From contig NZ_FZOU01000004.1 of the NCBI RefSeq assembly GCF_900188085.1, positions 62,001 to 126,000 of the forward strand: a stretch of 64,000 bases of DNA, read 5' to 3'. This document shows positions 55,976-64,000 of this stretch, piece by piece. Origin of the DNA: Granulicella rosea. GTDB taxonomy: Bacteria > Acidobacteriota > Terriglobia > Terriglobales > Acidobacteriaceae. A model generated the notes under the pieces. That model did not search any database. It had not been told where the DNA came from and saw nothing but the letters and a program-made list of their open reading frames with translations. Position 1 is the stretch's first letter; each line of letters starts with the position of its first letter. A program made the position numbers and the translations under genes.

Positions 55976-56128
55976 TCAGGCGATGGTGTGATGATCGGCC
56001 CAGGCGACTTCCAGCTTATGCGCCAACTCGGCGACGGGCTGAGCGGCGACATTTCTGGCCTGCTGGCGGGCGATGACATAGGCGGCTACGGCGCTGACTG
56101 CACTGAACATCCAGACGAGATTCTTCAT
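55976..56128 (-). CDS. Small single-pass membrane protein
   Basis: A 50-residue protein: MKNLVWMFSAVSAVAAYVIA is one N-terminal membrane helix, followed by a short amphipathic tail (PVAELAHKLEVAWADHH). GGGAGG lies about ten bases before the ATG at 56128. No family is known to me. It is divergent from the 56218 gene. Confidence 0.55.
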   Translation of the reverse strand: MKNLVWMFSAVSAVAAYVIARQQARNVAAQPVAELAHKLEVAWADHHTIA

Positions 56129-56217
56129 GTTGGGTGGCCCTCCCAGGCTGTGCCGTAACGACCGGCGATTCGAGTTTGGATGCAGGCTTCGCCGCCAGGG
56201 TCGTCTACACTGGAGGC

Positions 56218-56661
56218 ATGGACAGGGAGCGTTTTGGACGAGCGTTGGGCACGGGCGCCCGCGAGGCGGCGAAGGCGCTGCTCTCGGCCGCCGACGCCGC
56301 GGCCGCACCAGACCCCAAGCCCTCCGCGAATGCCGTGCGCGAACGCGTGGCGCAGGTTCAGCAGAATGCCCGGCAGACAACGAGGGGCGTACGCGAGGGC
56401 AGCCGGCGCTTCGGCGAGGCGGCCTGGGGACCGGTCGCAAAAGCTGGCGGCACGATCTGGCTGGAGGTGACGGGCGTCTTCTTCGCGCTGGTCGCGCTGG
56501 CCATGGGGACCGAAGCCTGGCGGTTGCGCGCCAACCTGCACGACCTGGGACCGAACCACGCGCTGCATCTGCGCTTTCTGGTGGCGGCGGGCGTGGCTTC
56601 GCTGTTTGGGTTCTTCAGTCTGAGCAATTTTGTGCGGGCGAATCTGCGCAGCAGACGGTAA
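56218..56661 (+). CDS. Predicted inner-membrane protein, function unknown
   Basis: A 147-residue protein with an Ala-rich charged N-terminal part (about 1-75, possibly helical) and two membrane segments: WLEVTGVFFALVALAMGTEAW and LRFLVAAGVASLFGFFSLSNF. The ATG at 56218 follows GGAGG closely. No family is recognised. A family A inverted pair follows downstream. Confidence 0.6.
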   Translation: MDRERFGRALGTGAREAAKALLSAADAAAAPDPKPSANAVRERVAQVQQNARQTTRGVREGSRRFGEAAWGPVAKAGGTIWLEVTGVFFALVALAMGTEAWRLRANLHDLGPNHALHLRFLVAAGVASLFGFFSLSNFVRANLRSRR

Positions 56662-56707
56662 CAGACACCCGGCAACGGCCTGTTGTCCCAACCTCCCCCA
56701 ACAACCT

Positions 56708-56809
56708 GTCATCCTGAGCGCAGCGAAGGATCTGCTGTCGCCTGGAGCGCCGTGGCCCCGCAGGCGAGAAGCAGGTCTTTCGACTCCGCTGCGCTTCGCT
56801 CAAGATGAC
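56708..56809. repeat. Family A inverted pair (REPIN-like)
   Basis: GTCATCCTGAGCGCAGCGAA (56708) faces a longer reverse copy (56771-56809). The arms are complementary and enclose about 35 bases, so a long hairpin can form. It lies between the 56218 gene and gcvT. Confidence 0.7.
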
Positions 56810-57047
56810 AACATTGGGGGAAGGCAGATGACGAACATTGCGGAAATGCAAGTGTCAAACCTTCGGGGGAATGCAACAACTGTCACCCGAACCTCAATGT
56901 CCTGAAGACTCCGCCGCCCACAGATGCTATCGTTTAACGGTATGGATCGCTCGCCGGTCCGTGGCATGATCGTCCCCGTCGACGCGCCTGAAGACATTGT
57001 GAGCACTTGTACCGATTTTCAGCTTTGGAACAGAGACGGGGACATGA
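56810..57047. other. Upstream region of gcvT
   Basis: The whole gap 56662-57047 is 386 bases. Apart from the repeat pair above, I see no gene. A glycine riboswitch would be natural here, but the conserved core elements are not found. The gcvT ribosome site (GGGGAC) is at its end. Confidence 0.4.
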
Positions 57048-58214
57048 ATGGCAGAGACAGCAGAGTTGCGCAAAACCGCGCTGAATCAGACACATCGCAG
57101 TCATAAAGCGAAGATGGTCGACTTCGGCGGATGGGATATGCCGGTCGAATATAGCGGCCTGATCGCGGAGCACATGGCCGTGCGGACGGGCGTCGGCGTC
57201 TTCGACGTGTCGCATATGGGAGACATTCAACTGCGTGGGCCCGGGTCGCTCGCCGCCGTGCAGAAGCTGCTGATGAACGACGCCAGCAAGCTGCAGATCG
57301 GCCAGGCGCACTACTCCGCCATGCTGTACGAGAATGGCACGTTCGTCGACGATGTGGTGCTGCACAAGTTGTCGGAGAACGACTACCTGATCGTGATCAA
57401 CGCCGGCACCCGCGAGAAGGATGTGCAGTGGGTGCGCAAGCAGATCGGCCATATGCCGGGCGTGCACATCAACGATTTTTCGGATTACTACACGCAGCTT
57501 GCGATCCAGGGGCCGAAGGCGGCCGAGACGCTGGCCAAGCTGACCACGACCGACCTGAGCACGATCAAGAACTACTGGTTCACCTGGGGTCAGGTGTGCG
57601 GCATCCACAATGTGATGATCGCGCGCACGGGCTACACGGGCGAGGACGGCTTCGAGATCTACATTCCTTCGGACGAGCCGACAAGCAGCCGCGTGTGGGG
57701 CGAGGTGCTGGCGGCGGGAGCGGAGTTTGGCATCATCCCCTGCGGGCTGGGCTCGCGCAACACGCTGCGGCTGGAGTCGGCAATGGCGCTCTACGGCCAT
57801 GAGATCTCGGAGACGATCAACGTCCTCGAGGCTGGCCTCGGCCGCTACGCCAAGATCGACCCGGTCGCGAATCCGGACAAGGGCGACTTCGTCGGCCGCG
57901 ACGCACTGGTCGCGGTGCAGGAGGCGGGCGGCGCGAAGCGCAAGCTGGTGGGCCTGGAGATGCTGGAGCGCGGCATCGGACGCGACGGCTACCCGGTCTT
58001 CACGGTCGGGGGCGAGCGCATCGGCGAGGTGACCAGCGGGTCGCCGGGGCCATTCATCAAGAAGAACATCGCCATGGCGTATGTCCCGGTGCAATACGCC
58101 GGCGTGGACGAGGTGGTCGCGGTGGAGATTCGCGGCCAACTGGTGAAGGCGAAGGTCGTACCGCTGCCGTTTTACAAGAAGCCGAAGAAGGTCGTCGCAG
58201 CCCCCCAGGGCTGA
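57048..58214 (+). CDS. gcvT: Glycine cleavage system T protein (aminomethyltransferase)
   Basis: A 388-residue enzyme that takes the aminomethyl group from lipoyl-H protein, releasing ammonia and forming methylene-tetrahydrofolate. The folate-binding core [23 protein letters not shown] and [11 protein letters not shown], and the C-terminal barrel [29 protein letters not shown] are clear. The last residues AAPQG and the TGA stop are written by the start of a family B repeat (58201), so the natural end may be slightly altered. gcvH follows by 87 bases. Confidence 0.95.
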   Translation: MAETAELRKTALNQTHRSHKAKMVDFGGWDMPVEYSGLIAEHMAVRTGVGVFDVSHMGDIQLRGPGSLAAVQKLLMNDASKLQIGQAHYSAMLYENGTFVDDVVLHKLSENDYLIVINAGTREKDVQWVRKQIGHMPGVHINDFSDYYTQLAIQGPKAAETLAKLTTTDLSTIKNYWFTWGQVCGIHNVMIARTGYTGEDGFEIYIPSDEPTSSRVWGEVLAAGAEFGIIPCGLGSRNTLRLESAMALYGHEISETINVLEAGLGRYAKIDPVANPDKGDFVGRDALVAVQEAGGAKRKLVGLEMLERGIGRDGYPVFTVGGERIGEVTSGSPGPFIKKNIAMAYVPVQYAGVDEVVAVEIRGQLVKAKVVPLPFYKKPKKVVAAPQG

Positions 58215-58268
58215 AGCCCTTCCCTCTCGCACACTTTTTCGCAGGGCTGAAGCCCTGCGCTTCCACCA
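58201..58268. repeat. Family B repeat, double copy, at the gcvT stop
   Basis: Two copies of AGGGCTGAAGCCCT, one of them covering the gcvT stop codon (TGA within GGGCTGAAG), the second ending in GCGCTTCCACC. They stand between gcvT and gcvH. Confidence 0.7.
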
Positions 58269-58301
58269 GAAGCTTTCAACCGAGAATTGGAGATTTGAGC
58301 C

Positions 58302-58691
58302 ATGGGCTACCCTGCGGAGTACAAGTACACCAAGGAACATGAGTGGATCAGCGTCGACGGAACCGTGGGTTCGGTCGGCATCACGGACTATGCGCAGAGC
58401 TCGCTCGGCGACATCGTCTTCGTCGAACTGCCGAAGGTGGGCGACGCGCTCGAAGCGGGCAAGATCTTCGGCTCGATCGAGTCGGTGAAGTCGGTCTCGG
58501 ACCTGTACTCGCCGGTTTCGGGTTCGGTCACCGCGGTCAACGAGACGCTCGACGGCGCGCCGGAGACGATCAACGCGGATGCGAACACGACCTGGATCAT
58601 GAAGCTGGAGCTGACCGATCCGTCGGCGGTGAACGCGCTGCTTTCGGCCGCGGACTATGAGGCGTTCATCAGCGAAGAGACCGGCCACTAA
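58302..58691 (+). CDS. gcvH: Glycine cleavage system H protein
   Basis: A 129-residue lipoyl carrier. GSIESVKSVSDLYSPVSGSV contains the lipoylated Lys (ESVKSVSD), and the fold begins KEHEWISVDGTVGSVGITDYAQ. It shuttles the aminomethyl group between P, T and L proteins. No gcvP lies within the window, so it is elsewhere. It is co-directional with gcvT. Confidence 0.96.
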   Translation: MGYPAEYKYTKEHEWISVDGTVGSVGITDYAQSSLGDIVFVELPKVGDALEAGKIFGSIESVKSVSDLYSPVSGSVTAVNETLDGAPETINADANTTWIMKLELTDPSAVNALLSAADYEAFISEETGH

Positions 58692-58710
58692 TCGGTTTCC
58701 ACCGCCGTCT

Positions 58711-58802
58711 GTCGTCCTGGGTCGGAGCGAAGGATCTGTGTCTTTTCGTGGCGATATCGTCGCGAGGCGAAAACGCGGGTCCTTCTCTTCGCTCAGGATG
58801 AC
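58711..58802. repeat. Family A inverted pair (REPIN-like) after gcvH
   Basis: GTCGTCCTGGGTCGGAGCGA (58711) faces GCGGGTCCTTCTCTTCGCTC (58775). An inner TTTTCG/CGAAAA stem also forms. The unit is about 92 bases. Confidence 0.65.
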
Positions 58803-58862
58803 AGGCGTTTTGTGGCTCAGGATGGCCTGCCTTACGGGCGGCTCTTCACAGAGGGTAATGAT

Positions 58863-59210
58863 TTGGATATCACCGAGATAGAAGGGCAGGAGCTAAGCGC
58901 TGTGGAGTTCGTGCAGGACTTCCTGCAACTCCGCTTCGAAGGCCCGTTGCTCACGCTTTTCACCTGGCCGGACGTCTTCCGCGAGGAGGGCTCCTATGCC
59001 TATGGCGAGCCGGAGTTCCGCAACTGGCTCTGCGCGCTGATCGGCGAGAGCGTGACCGAGGCGACGCTCGAAGAGGGCGTGGCGCTTGAGATTCAGTTCG
59101 AAAGCGGCGTCATTCTGCGCGCGTCGCTGCGCGAGGAAGACCTGGATAGCCCAGAGGCCGGGCAGTATGCGCCGAGCGGCGACCCGGAGGATGGACTGTA
59201 CGAGTTCTAA
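58863..59210 (+). CDS. Hypothetical acidic protein
   Basis: A 115-residue acidic protein (pI low) with LSAVEFVQDFLQLRFEGPLLTLFTWPDVF and RNWLCALIGESVTEATLEEGVALEIQF. No family is recognised. A TTG start at 58863 is preferred because GAGGG lies seven bases ahead; a GTG at 58812 would start at the edge of the repeat. Monocistronic, convergent with the DUF2911 gene. Confidence 0.6.
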   Translation: MDITEIEGQELSAVEFVQDFLQLRFEGPLLTLFTWPDVFREEGSYAYGEPEFRNWLCALIGESVTEATLEEGVALEIQFESGVILRASLREEDLDSPEAGQYAPSGDPEDGLYEF

Positions 59211-59223
59211 AAGACAGGGAATA

Positions 59224-59266
59224 GGGAGTGAGGGAATAGATCCCAACCCTCTATTCCCTACTTCCC
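59224..59266. terminator. Inverted repeat between convergent genes
   Basis: AGGGAATAG (59231-59239) pairs with CTATTCCCT (59251-59259), with longer imperfect arms (59224-59239 and 59251-59266). It may end transcription of both neighbours, but lacks a clear T run. Confidence 0.45.
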
Positions 59267-59295
59267 TCGGCCCTGTTCCCTGCTCTGCCCTGTTC

Positions 59296-59850
59296 TTAGG
59301 GCGTTGTGATCTTCACTGAAACATCCGTCGACTCCCACTTCACATGCAGCTCGGTCGAGGCGGCTTTGGTGTCTTCGAAGCCAATGGACATGATCTCCTG
59401 CGGCGCCTTCAACTCCTTCTCCTTCATGGGGATGCGCGCGAGATCCTGCTCCTGGTGGTACTCGGTCCCCCACTGTTTGGTCTGCTTGTTGACGATCAGC
59501 ATCCACTTGCCGGGCGCGGGCAGGGTGTAGAGGGTGTACTTTCCGGCTGGGACGAGCGTCGTGCCAATGTGGACGGGAATCGTCGTCTCGAAGGTCGTGG
59601 CGTCGTTGGCGCCGGTGCGCCAGATCTCGTTATAGGGCACCAGGCCGCCCATGATCTTGCGATTGCGGATATGGGGCGTGCTGTAGGCGATGTGAATTCC
59701 TCCGCCGGCAAGCGAGACGTTGGCGACGGCGGGCTCGCTGAGCGGCGGGCCGGGCTTGGCGGGCATGTCCATGCCGCCGGACTGCGCAAGCGAGGCGGTG
59801 GCGAGGAGGAAGGTACAACAGGCTGCGGACGAGAGGGTGCGGAGATGCAT
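59296..59850 (-). CDS. DUF2911 family exported protein
   Basis: A 184-residue protein with a signal peptide (MHLRTLSSAACCTFLLATASLAQ). The domain shows YSTPHIRNRKIMGGLVPYNEIWRTGANDATTFET and GKYTLYTLPAPGKWMLIVNKQTKQWG, typical of DUF2911. Function is unknown; many bacteroidetes and acidobacteria have copies. ATG at 59850 is the start of the signal peptide; the open frame upstream (to 59919) is not part of the family. tRNA-Arg lies divergently upstream. Confidence 0.85.
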   Translation of the reverse strand: MHLRTLSSAACCTFLLATASLAQSGGMDMPAKPGPPLSEPAVANVSLAGGGIHIAYSTPHIRNRKIMGGLVPYNEIWRTGANDATTFETTIPVHIGTTLVPAGKYTLYTLPAPGKWMLIVNKQTKQWGTEYHQEQDLARIPMKEKELKAPQEIMSIGFEDTKAASTELHVKWESTDVSVKITTP

Positions 59851-59962
59851 GAAGGCTCGCTTTCTTACTGGTTTGACTGGTAGACGGTTTACTTTCTGTT
59901 TCGATGCTGGACCGCGCACAAAGAGCTGTCAATCGGAGCGTGTGATGCTACGATAAAGGAAC

Positions 59963-60039
59963 GCGCCTGTAGCTCAGCTGGATAGAGCGGCAGCCTCCGA
60001 AGCTGTAGGTCGCAGGTTCGACTCCTGCCGGGCGCACCA
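59963..60039 (+). tRNA. tRNA-Arg (CCG)
   Basis: A 77-base cloverleaf: acceptor GCGCCTG with CGGGCGC, D arm GCTC/GAGC, anticodon stem GCAGC/GCTGT with loop CTCCGAA and anticodon CCG (reads CGG), T arm GCAGG/CCTGC with TTCGACT, encoded CCA. Confidence 0.95.
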
Positions 60040-60058
60040 TCTCAGACCCCATCGGGCA

Positions 60059-60102
60059 CCCCATGATCGGCGCTGTTTTATCGCGCCTATCGTGGGGTTT
60101 TT
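60059..60102 (+). terminator. Family C palindrome acting as tRNA-Arg terminator
   Basis: CCCCATGATCGGCGC (60059-60073) faces GCGCCTATCGTGGGG (60083-60097), with a T run to 60102. It is related to the element at 49455 and has the features of an intrinsic terminator. Confidence 0.65.
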
Positions 60103-60126
60103 CAATTTTTCCTGGGACACAAGGGA

Positions 60127-60175
60127 CACACCCCACGATAACCTCGGCTACGCCTCGGTGATCATGGGGCACCCG
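60127..60175. repeat. Family C palindrome, second tRNA-side copy
   Basis: ACACACCCCACGATAACC and GGTGATCATGGGGCACCCG flank a short CCTCGGCTACGCCTCGG centre. The conserved ends are as at 49455. Confidence 0.6.
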
Positions 60176-60271
60176 CATTAGCGGCCTCTAAGTGTATGCG
60201 GATCAGTTTGGCGGGTTGGTTGCAGGGGCGACGGGTGCGTCTCGTACCTCGGTCTGCCTGGAGCGCTTCCC

Positions 60272-63200
60272 TTGAAAAAGCTTGCCGCTGCCGCCGGCCT
60301 TCTGATTGCCGCGGCTGTCTACCTCTTCCGGCGGTGGCTGTTCGTCGCCGACTACGGCATTCACCATCCTGCGTATCACACGCATGTCTGGCTGGTGCGA
60401 ACCAACGCGCTGGCCGACGGCATGATCGCCGTCTCCTTCGGCGTGCTCTTCGGCAGCCTGTTCTGGATGTTCAACGGACTGCGCCGGTCCCAGATCATGC
60501 GGCCGAACCTGTGGATCTTCGTCTCGTTCGCGGCGCTGATCGCGGCCTGCTCGCTCAGCCGCGCCATGGAGGCGCTGACGGTCTGGAGCCCGATCTTCGC
60601 GCTGTCGGCGGTCTTCAAGGTCGCCTGCGCGGCGGTTTCGATCCCGACGGCGATCTTCTTCGCGCGCGAGAGTCCGCGCATCGCCACGCAGATGCGCGGC
60701 ATGACGCACGAGCTGCGCAACGCCGAACAGGCCATTCTGGACGCGGAGGTTGACTACCAGGAGCAGATCGAGGCCATCAGCCGGTCGCAGCTCATGATCG
60801 AGTTCACCACGGATGGGCAAATCGTTCATGTAAACGACCTCTACCTTCGCACGCTCGGCTTCGCGGCGGCCGAGCTGGTAGGCAAGCACCACCGCGACCT
60901 GCTGACCGAGGAGGAGCGCTCCTCCCCGGAGTATGCGCTGTTCTGGGAGCGGCTGCGCGGGGGCGAGATTCAGACCGGGCTCTTTCGGCGCGTGGCGCGC
61001 GATGGGAGGCACGTCTGGATCGAAGGCAGCTACACCCCGATCGAGGGCTTGAATGGCGTGCCGACGAAGATCATCAAATGCGCGACCGATGTGTCCGAAC
61101 GGATACGCATCCAGCAGGATCTGAAGACGCAGGAGCAGGCGCTGCGCAAGAGCGAGGACTTTCTGGAGCAGACCGGGCGGCTGGCCGGGGTGGGCGGCTG
61201 GGAGGTCGACTTCGCCAACGACCAGGTGACCTGGGCGGCGGAGACACGGCGCATCCTCGGCGCCGAGCCGGAGTACGAGCCGACGCTCGCCGACACGATC
61301 GACCTCTTCGCGCCGGAGTCGCGCGCGACCATGCACGCGGCGATCGCACAGGCGGCCGGCGGCGGCGAGGGCTGGGATATGGAGCTGCCGCTGGTCGCAC
61401 GCGACGGCCGCCGCATCTGGACCAGGACGGTCGGGTCGGTGATGTTTCACAACGGCAAACCGGCCTGCCTGCGCGGCGCCTTCCAGGACATCACCGCGCG
61501 CGTGGCCGAGCGAGAGGCTCTGCAGAACGCCAGCACCCGCGCCGCGCTCGCGACCGACAGCGGCGGCATCGGCATCTGGGAGTGGGATGTCCAGACCGGG
61601 GAGCTGATCTGGGATGCGTGGATGTACCGGCTCTTCGGTCTGCAGCCCGAGGCCAACGGCCAGATCAGTTATGAGCGCTGGCGGCGGTTCCTCGTTCCCG
61701 AGGATCTTGCCCTGACCGAGGAGCGGCTGGATCGGGCCGTCTCCGGCGTACAGCCGTTCGACATGGAGTACCGCATCCTGCTGCAGGACGGCGCCATGCG
61801 CTACATCAAGACGACCGGCGGCGTGACCTGCAATCTGGCCGCGCGCACTACGCGCATGGTCGGCACCGCCATGGACGTCACCGACCGGCGCCAGGCCGAG
61901 GATGCGGCCGTACGCTCGCGCTCGGCTGCGGAGGTCGCCAATCGCGCCAAATCCGACTTCCTCGCCAACATGAGCCACGAGATCCGCACGCCGATGAACG
62001 CCATCATCGGCATGACGCACCTGGCGCTCAGGGCCGAGCACGCCGCCCGTCAGCACGGCTACCTCACCAAGATCAGCAAGGCGGCCGAGACGCTGCTGAG
62101 CATCATGAACGACATCCTCGACTTCTCGAAGATCGAGGCGGGCAAGATGGGGCTGGAGCGAGTGTCGTTTTCGCTGGAGACGGTGCTCGACAACCTGATG
62201 GATATCGTCGGCGAGAAGGCCGGGCAGAAGAACCTGGCCATCCGCTTCTCGATCGCGCCCGAGGCGCCGCGACATCTGGTGGGCGATCCGCTGCGGCTCG
62301 GGCAGGTGCTCATCAACCTGCTGAACAATGCGATCAAGTTCACGGAGAAGGGAGAGATCTCGGTGAGCCTGCGGGTGAGCGGCCTGACGCCTTACCAGAC
62401 GGCGCTGACCTTCACCGTGCGCGACACCGGCATCGGCATGAGCCGGGAGCAGGTGGCGAAGCTCTTCCAGAGCTTCAGCCAGGCGGATAACTCGATCACC
62501 CGGCGCTACGGCGGCACGGGGCTTGGCCTCGCCATCAGCAAGCAGCTGTGCGAGCTGATGGGCGGCACGCTGACGGTCGAGAGCGAGCCCGGCAAGGGCA
62601 GCAGCTTCCAGTTCACGGCCGTCTTCGGCATGGCGGCGGAGGACGCGGCGATGACCCCGGTCACGTTACAAAAGGACCGGCTGAAGAAGAAGATTCTTAT
62701 TGTCGATGATAGTGAAATGACGAGGGAGCAACTGATCGGCGTGCTCGACACTCACGGCTTCGCTGCCGATGGCGTCTCGTCGGGCGAAGAGGCGCTGCCT
62801 GCGCTCGACGCCGGCTCGCAGGCCGCAAGGCCGTACGACCTGGTGCTGATGGACTGGCGGCTGCCCCGGATGGACGGCATCGAGACGACGCGCAGGATCA
62901 GGGAACGGCTGTCGCTGCTGCATGTGCCGGCGATCGTGATGATCTCGGCCTTCGATCGCGACGAGGTGCTCGAAGGCGTCGACGGACAGACGCTGGACGG
63001 CTATCTGCTGAAGCCGGTGAGCGCGCGCACGCTGATCGACGCGGTGACCCGGACCCTGGACCAGACGCAACAGGCGCAACAAGCGGCAAAGACCGTTGCG
63101 GCGGCGCCGATCGTCCCGGCCACCGGCGCGGGGTTGAGCTTCGTCGGGCGCCATGTGCTGCTGATCGAAGACAACGACATCAACATCGACCTGGCGACCG

Positions 63201-63913
63201 AGCTGCTGGGCGACTACGGCATCGCGGTGACGGTCGCGACGAACGGACGCGAGGGCGTGGAGCGCGCGCTGGCCGAGAGCTTCGACGTGGTGCTGATGGA
63301 TATCCAGATGCCGGAGATGGACGGCCTGCAGGCGACGCGGCTGATCCGGCGCCACGAGCGGCTGGCCGCGCTGCCGATCATCGCCATGACCGCGCATGCC
63401 ATGAGCGGCGACCGCGAACGCAGCCTGGAGGCCGGCATGAACGACCACCTGACCAAGCCGATCAGCGTGTCGCGGCTGCAGGAGACGCTGACGCGCTGGA
63501 TGCCGGCGGCGCCGGCGCGCGCGCCCGAGCCTGTCGTTGCCGTGGAGCTGCCGGAGCCGGAGCAGGCCGTGCCCTTCAACCTGCAGGCCGCGCTCGCCCG
63601 GGCAAACAACAAGACTGCCCTGCTGCGGCGCATGATGCTGGGCTTCCGCGATCGCTACGCGCATGCGGCGGACGACCTCTCCGCGCACATTGCGGCGGGC
63701 CGCATGGAGGAGGCGCACCGGTTGGCGCACACGTTGAAGAGCACCGCCGCGACGCTCGAAGCGAAGGAGCTGACCGACGCCGCCTCGGCGGTAGAGTTTG
63801 CCTTCCGGTTTGGCCGGATGGATGGGATCGGTCCGCTGATTGAGACCGTGGGGAGAACTCTGGAACCGGCGATTGCCGCCGCAGCCTGTTTTGAAACGAG
63901 GATGGACGCATGA
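60272..63913 (+). CDS. Hybrid sensor histidine kinase with two receiver domains and HPt
   Basis: A 1213-residue protein. The membrane part (about 1-140) has several helices, of which residues 45-135 resemble the ethylene-receptor module: D49, the [16 protein letters not shown] segment with C93, and K116 in FKVACAAVS; the usual His copper ligand is Arg97. Three PAS domains follow (about 165-290, 300-410, 420-545). Then HisKA with H569 in [11 protein letters not shown], a HATPase (GTGLGLAIS), REC1 with D861, REC2 with D1010, and a C-terminal HPt with H1153 (RLAHTLKST). It can run a full internal phosphorelay. The next gene overlaps its stop (ATGA). A single-domain response regulator is the likely output but not adjacent. 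Confidence 0.9.
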   Translation: MKKLAAAAGLLIAAAVYLFRRWLFVADYGIHHPAYHTHVWLVRTNALADGMIAVSFGVLFGSLFWMFNGLRRSQIMRPNLWIFVSFAALIAACSLSRAMEALTVWSPIFALSAVFKVACAAVSIPTAIFFARESPRIATQMRGMTHELRNAEQAILDAEVDYQEQIEAISRSQLMIEFTTDGQIVHVNDLYLRTLGFAAAELVGKHHRDLLTEEERSSPEYALFWERLRGGEIQTGLFRRVARDGRHVWIEGSYTPIEGLNGVPTKIIKCATDVSERIRIQQDLKTQEQALRKSEDFLEQTGRLAGVGGWEVDFANDQVTWAAETRRILGAEPEYEPTLADTIDLFAPESRATMHAAIAQAAGGGEGWDMELPLVARDGRRIWTRTVGSVMFHNGKPACLRGAFQDITARVAEREALQNASTRAALATDSGGIGIWEWDVQTGELIWDAWMYRLFGLQPEANGQISYERWRRFLVPEDLALTEERLDRAVSGVQPFDMEYRILLQDGAMRYIKTTGGVTCNLAARTTRMVGTAMDVTDRRQAEDAAVRSRSAAEVANRAKSDFLANMSHEIRTPMNAIIGMTHLALRAEHAARQHGYLTKISKAAETLLSIMNDILDFSKIEAGKMGLERVSFSLETVLDNLMDIVGEKAGQKNLAIRFSIAPEAPRHLVGDPLRLGQVLINLLNNAIKFTEKGEISVSLRVSGLTPYQTALTFTVRDTGIGMSREQVAKLFQSFSQADNSITRRYGGTGLGLAISKQLCELMGGTLTVESEPGKGSSFQFTAVFGMAAEDAAMTPVTLQKDRLKKKILIVDDSEMTREQLIGVLDTHGFAADGVSSGEEALPALDAGSQAARPYDLVLMDWRLPRMDGIETTRRIRERLSLLHVPAIVMISAFDRDEVLEGVDGQTLDGYLLKPVSARTLIDAVTRTLDQTQQAQQAAKTVAAAPIVPATGAGLSFVGRHVLLIEDNDINIDLATELLGDYGIAVTVATNGREGVERALAESFDVVLMDIQMPEMDGLQATRLIRRHERLAALPIIAMTAHAMSGDRERSLEAGMNDHLTKPISVSRLQETLTRWMPAAPARAPEPVVAVELPEPEQAVPFNLQAALARANNKTALLRRMMLGFRDRYAHAADDLSAHIAAGRMEEAHRLAHTLKSTAATLEAKELTDAASAVEFAFRFGRMDGIGPLIETVGRTLEPAIAAAACFETRMDA

Positions 63914-64000
63914 ATCAAGAGATGATCGAGACACTGAGCCACGCCGACCTCCAACAGACGCTTGAAGAGGCCGCCCTGCTCGCCAACACCGGCGCGGAGG
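63910..64000 (+). CDS. Start of a gene coupled to the hybrid kinase (partial)
   Basis: ATG at 63910 overlaps the kinase stop. The 30 residues visible begin [21 protein letters not shown] and are helical and acidic. The window ends here, so no function can be given; a signalling partner of the kinase is likely from the coupling. Confidence 0.7.
   Translation, partial: MNQEMIETLSHADLQQTLEEAALLANTGAE

Noticed and set aside
56810..57047. Glycine riboswitch ahead of gcvT
   Set aside because: The conserved aptamer core elements are not present in this stretch.
56924..57106. A 60-codon frame overlapping the start of gcvT
   Set aside because: It overlaps the gcvT start in another frame and has no ribosome site or recognisable domain.

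Overview
The window reads as a chromosomal segment of an Acidobacteriota species, most likely of the Terriglobia (Granulicella/Edaphobacter/Terriglobus type). The reasons are the high GC, three proteins of the acidobacterial VWA type, the C-terminus of a large TonB-dependent-receptor-like barrel, a sedolisin protease with Ig-like repeats, a split methionine synthase, and abundant short palindromic repeats. No rRNA, CRISPR array, phage or insertion sequence is visible. Taxonomy is inferred from gene content only.

Layout. 1-9.6 kb: end of an outer-membrane receptor, a secreted VWA protein, an Lhr-family helicase translationally coupled to a small DUF5522 protein, a membrane diguanylate cyclase, a KdsC-like phosphatase and a cold-shock protein. 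9.7-12.3 kb: a small WXXGXW-repeat protein, a ParDE toxin-antitoxin pair and an AT-richer island with a frameshifted RelA/SpoT-domain gene and a GrlR-like gene. 12.3-20.3 kb: B12-dependent ribonucleotide reductase, a MarR regulator, RecG and a thioredoxin-fold protein. 20.4-28.4 kb: sedolisin, HNH protein, a response regulator behind a 755-base gene-free stretch, a PhzF-like protein, then a cysteine-rich leader peptide with a terminator ahead of a 1-Cys peroxiredoxin, and tRNA-Cys. 28.7-40.3 kb: ECF sigma factor, methionine synthase as two genes, DinB-like protein, glucose-6-phosphate dehydrogenase, S-adenosylhomocysteinase, a DUF4397 lipoprotein, a zincin-like metallopeptidase and a ComEA-like protein.

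40.4-47.8 kb is a histidine operon, hisI-G-D-C-B-(NTF2-like)-H-(lipoyl-like)-F-A. It has a promoter, a 27-codon leader peptide with seven His codons and a terminator: a classical attenuator. hisE is not in the window. 47.9-56.7 kb: a lipoprotein, two divergent VWA proteins, an EamA transporter, a PPK2 kinase, TatA, an outer-membrane barrel, glgC and small proteins. 57-64 kb: gcvT and gcvH of the glycine cleavage system, a DUF2911 protein, tRNA-Arg(CCG), and a large hybrid histidine kinase with an ethylene-receptor-like membrane module, followed by a truncated partner gene.

Metabolic links: metH, ahcY, gcvT and gcvH serve the methyl and one-carbon cycle, and both metH and nrdJ depend on cobalamin. 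The two points most worth following are the cysteine-rich leader, terminator, peroxiredoxin and tRNA-Cys cluster (built like the his attenuator, but ahead of a thiol peroxidase), and a dispersed palindromic repeat that has entered the coding sequences of recG and nrdJ without breaking their frames.
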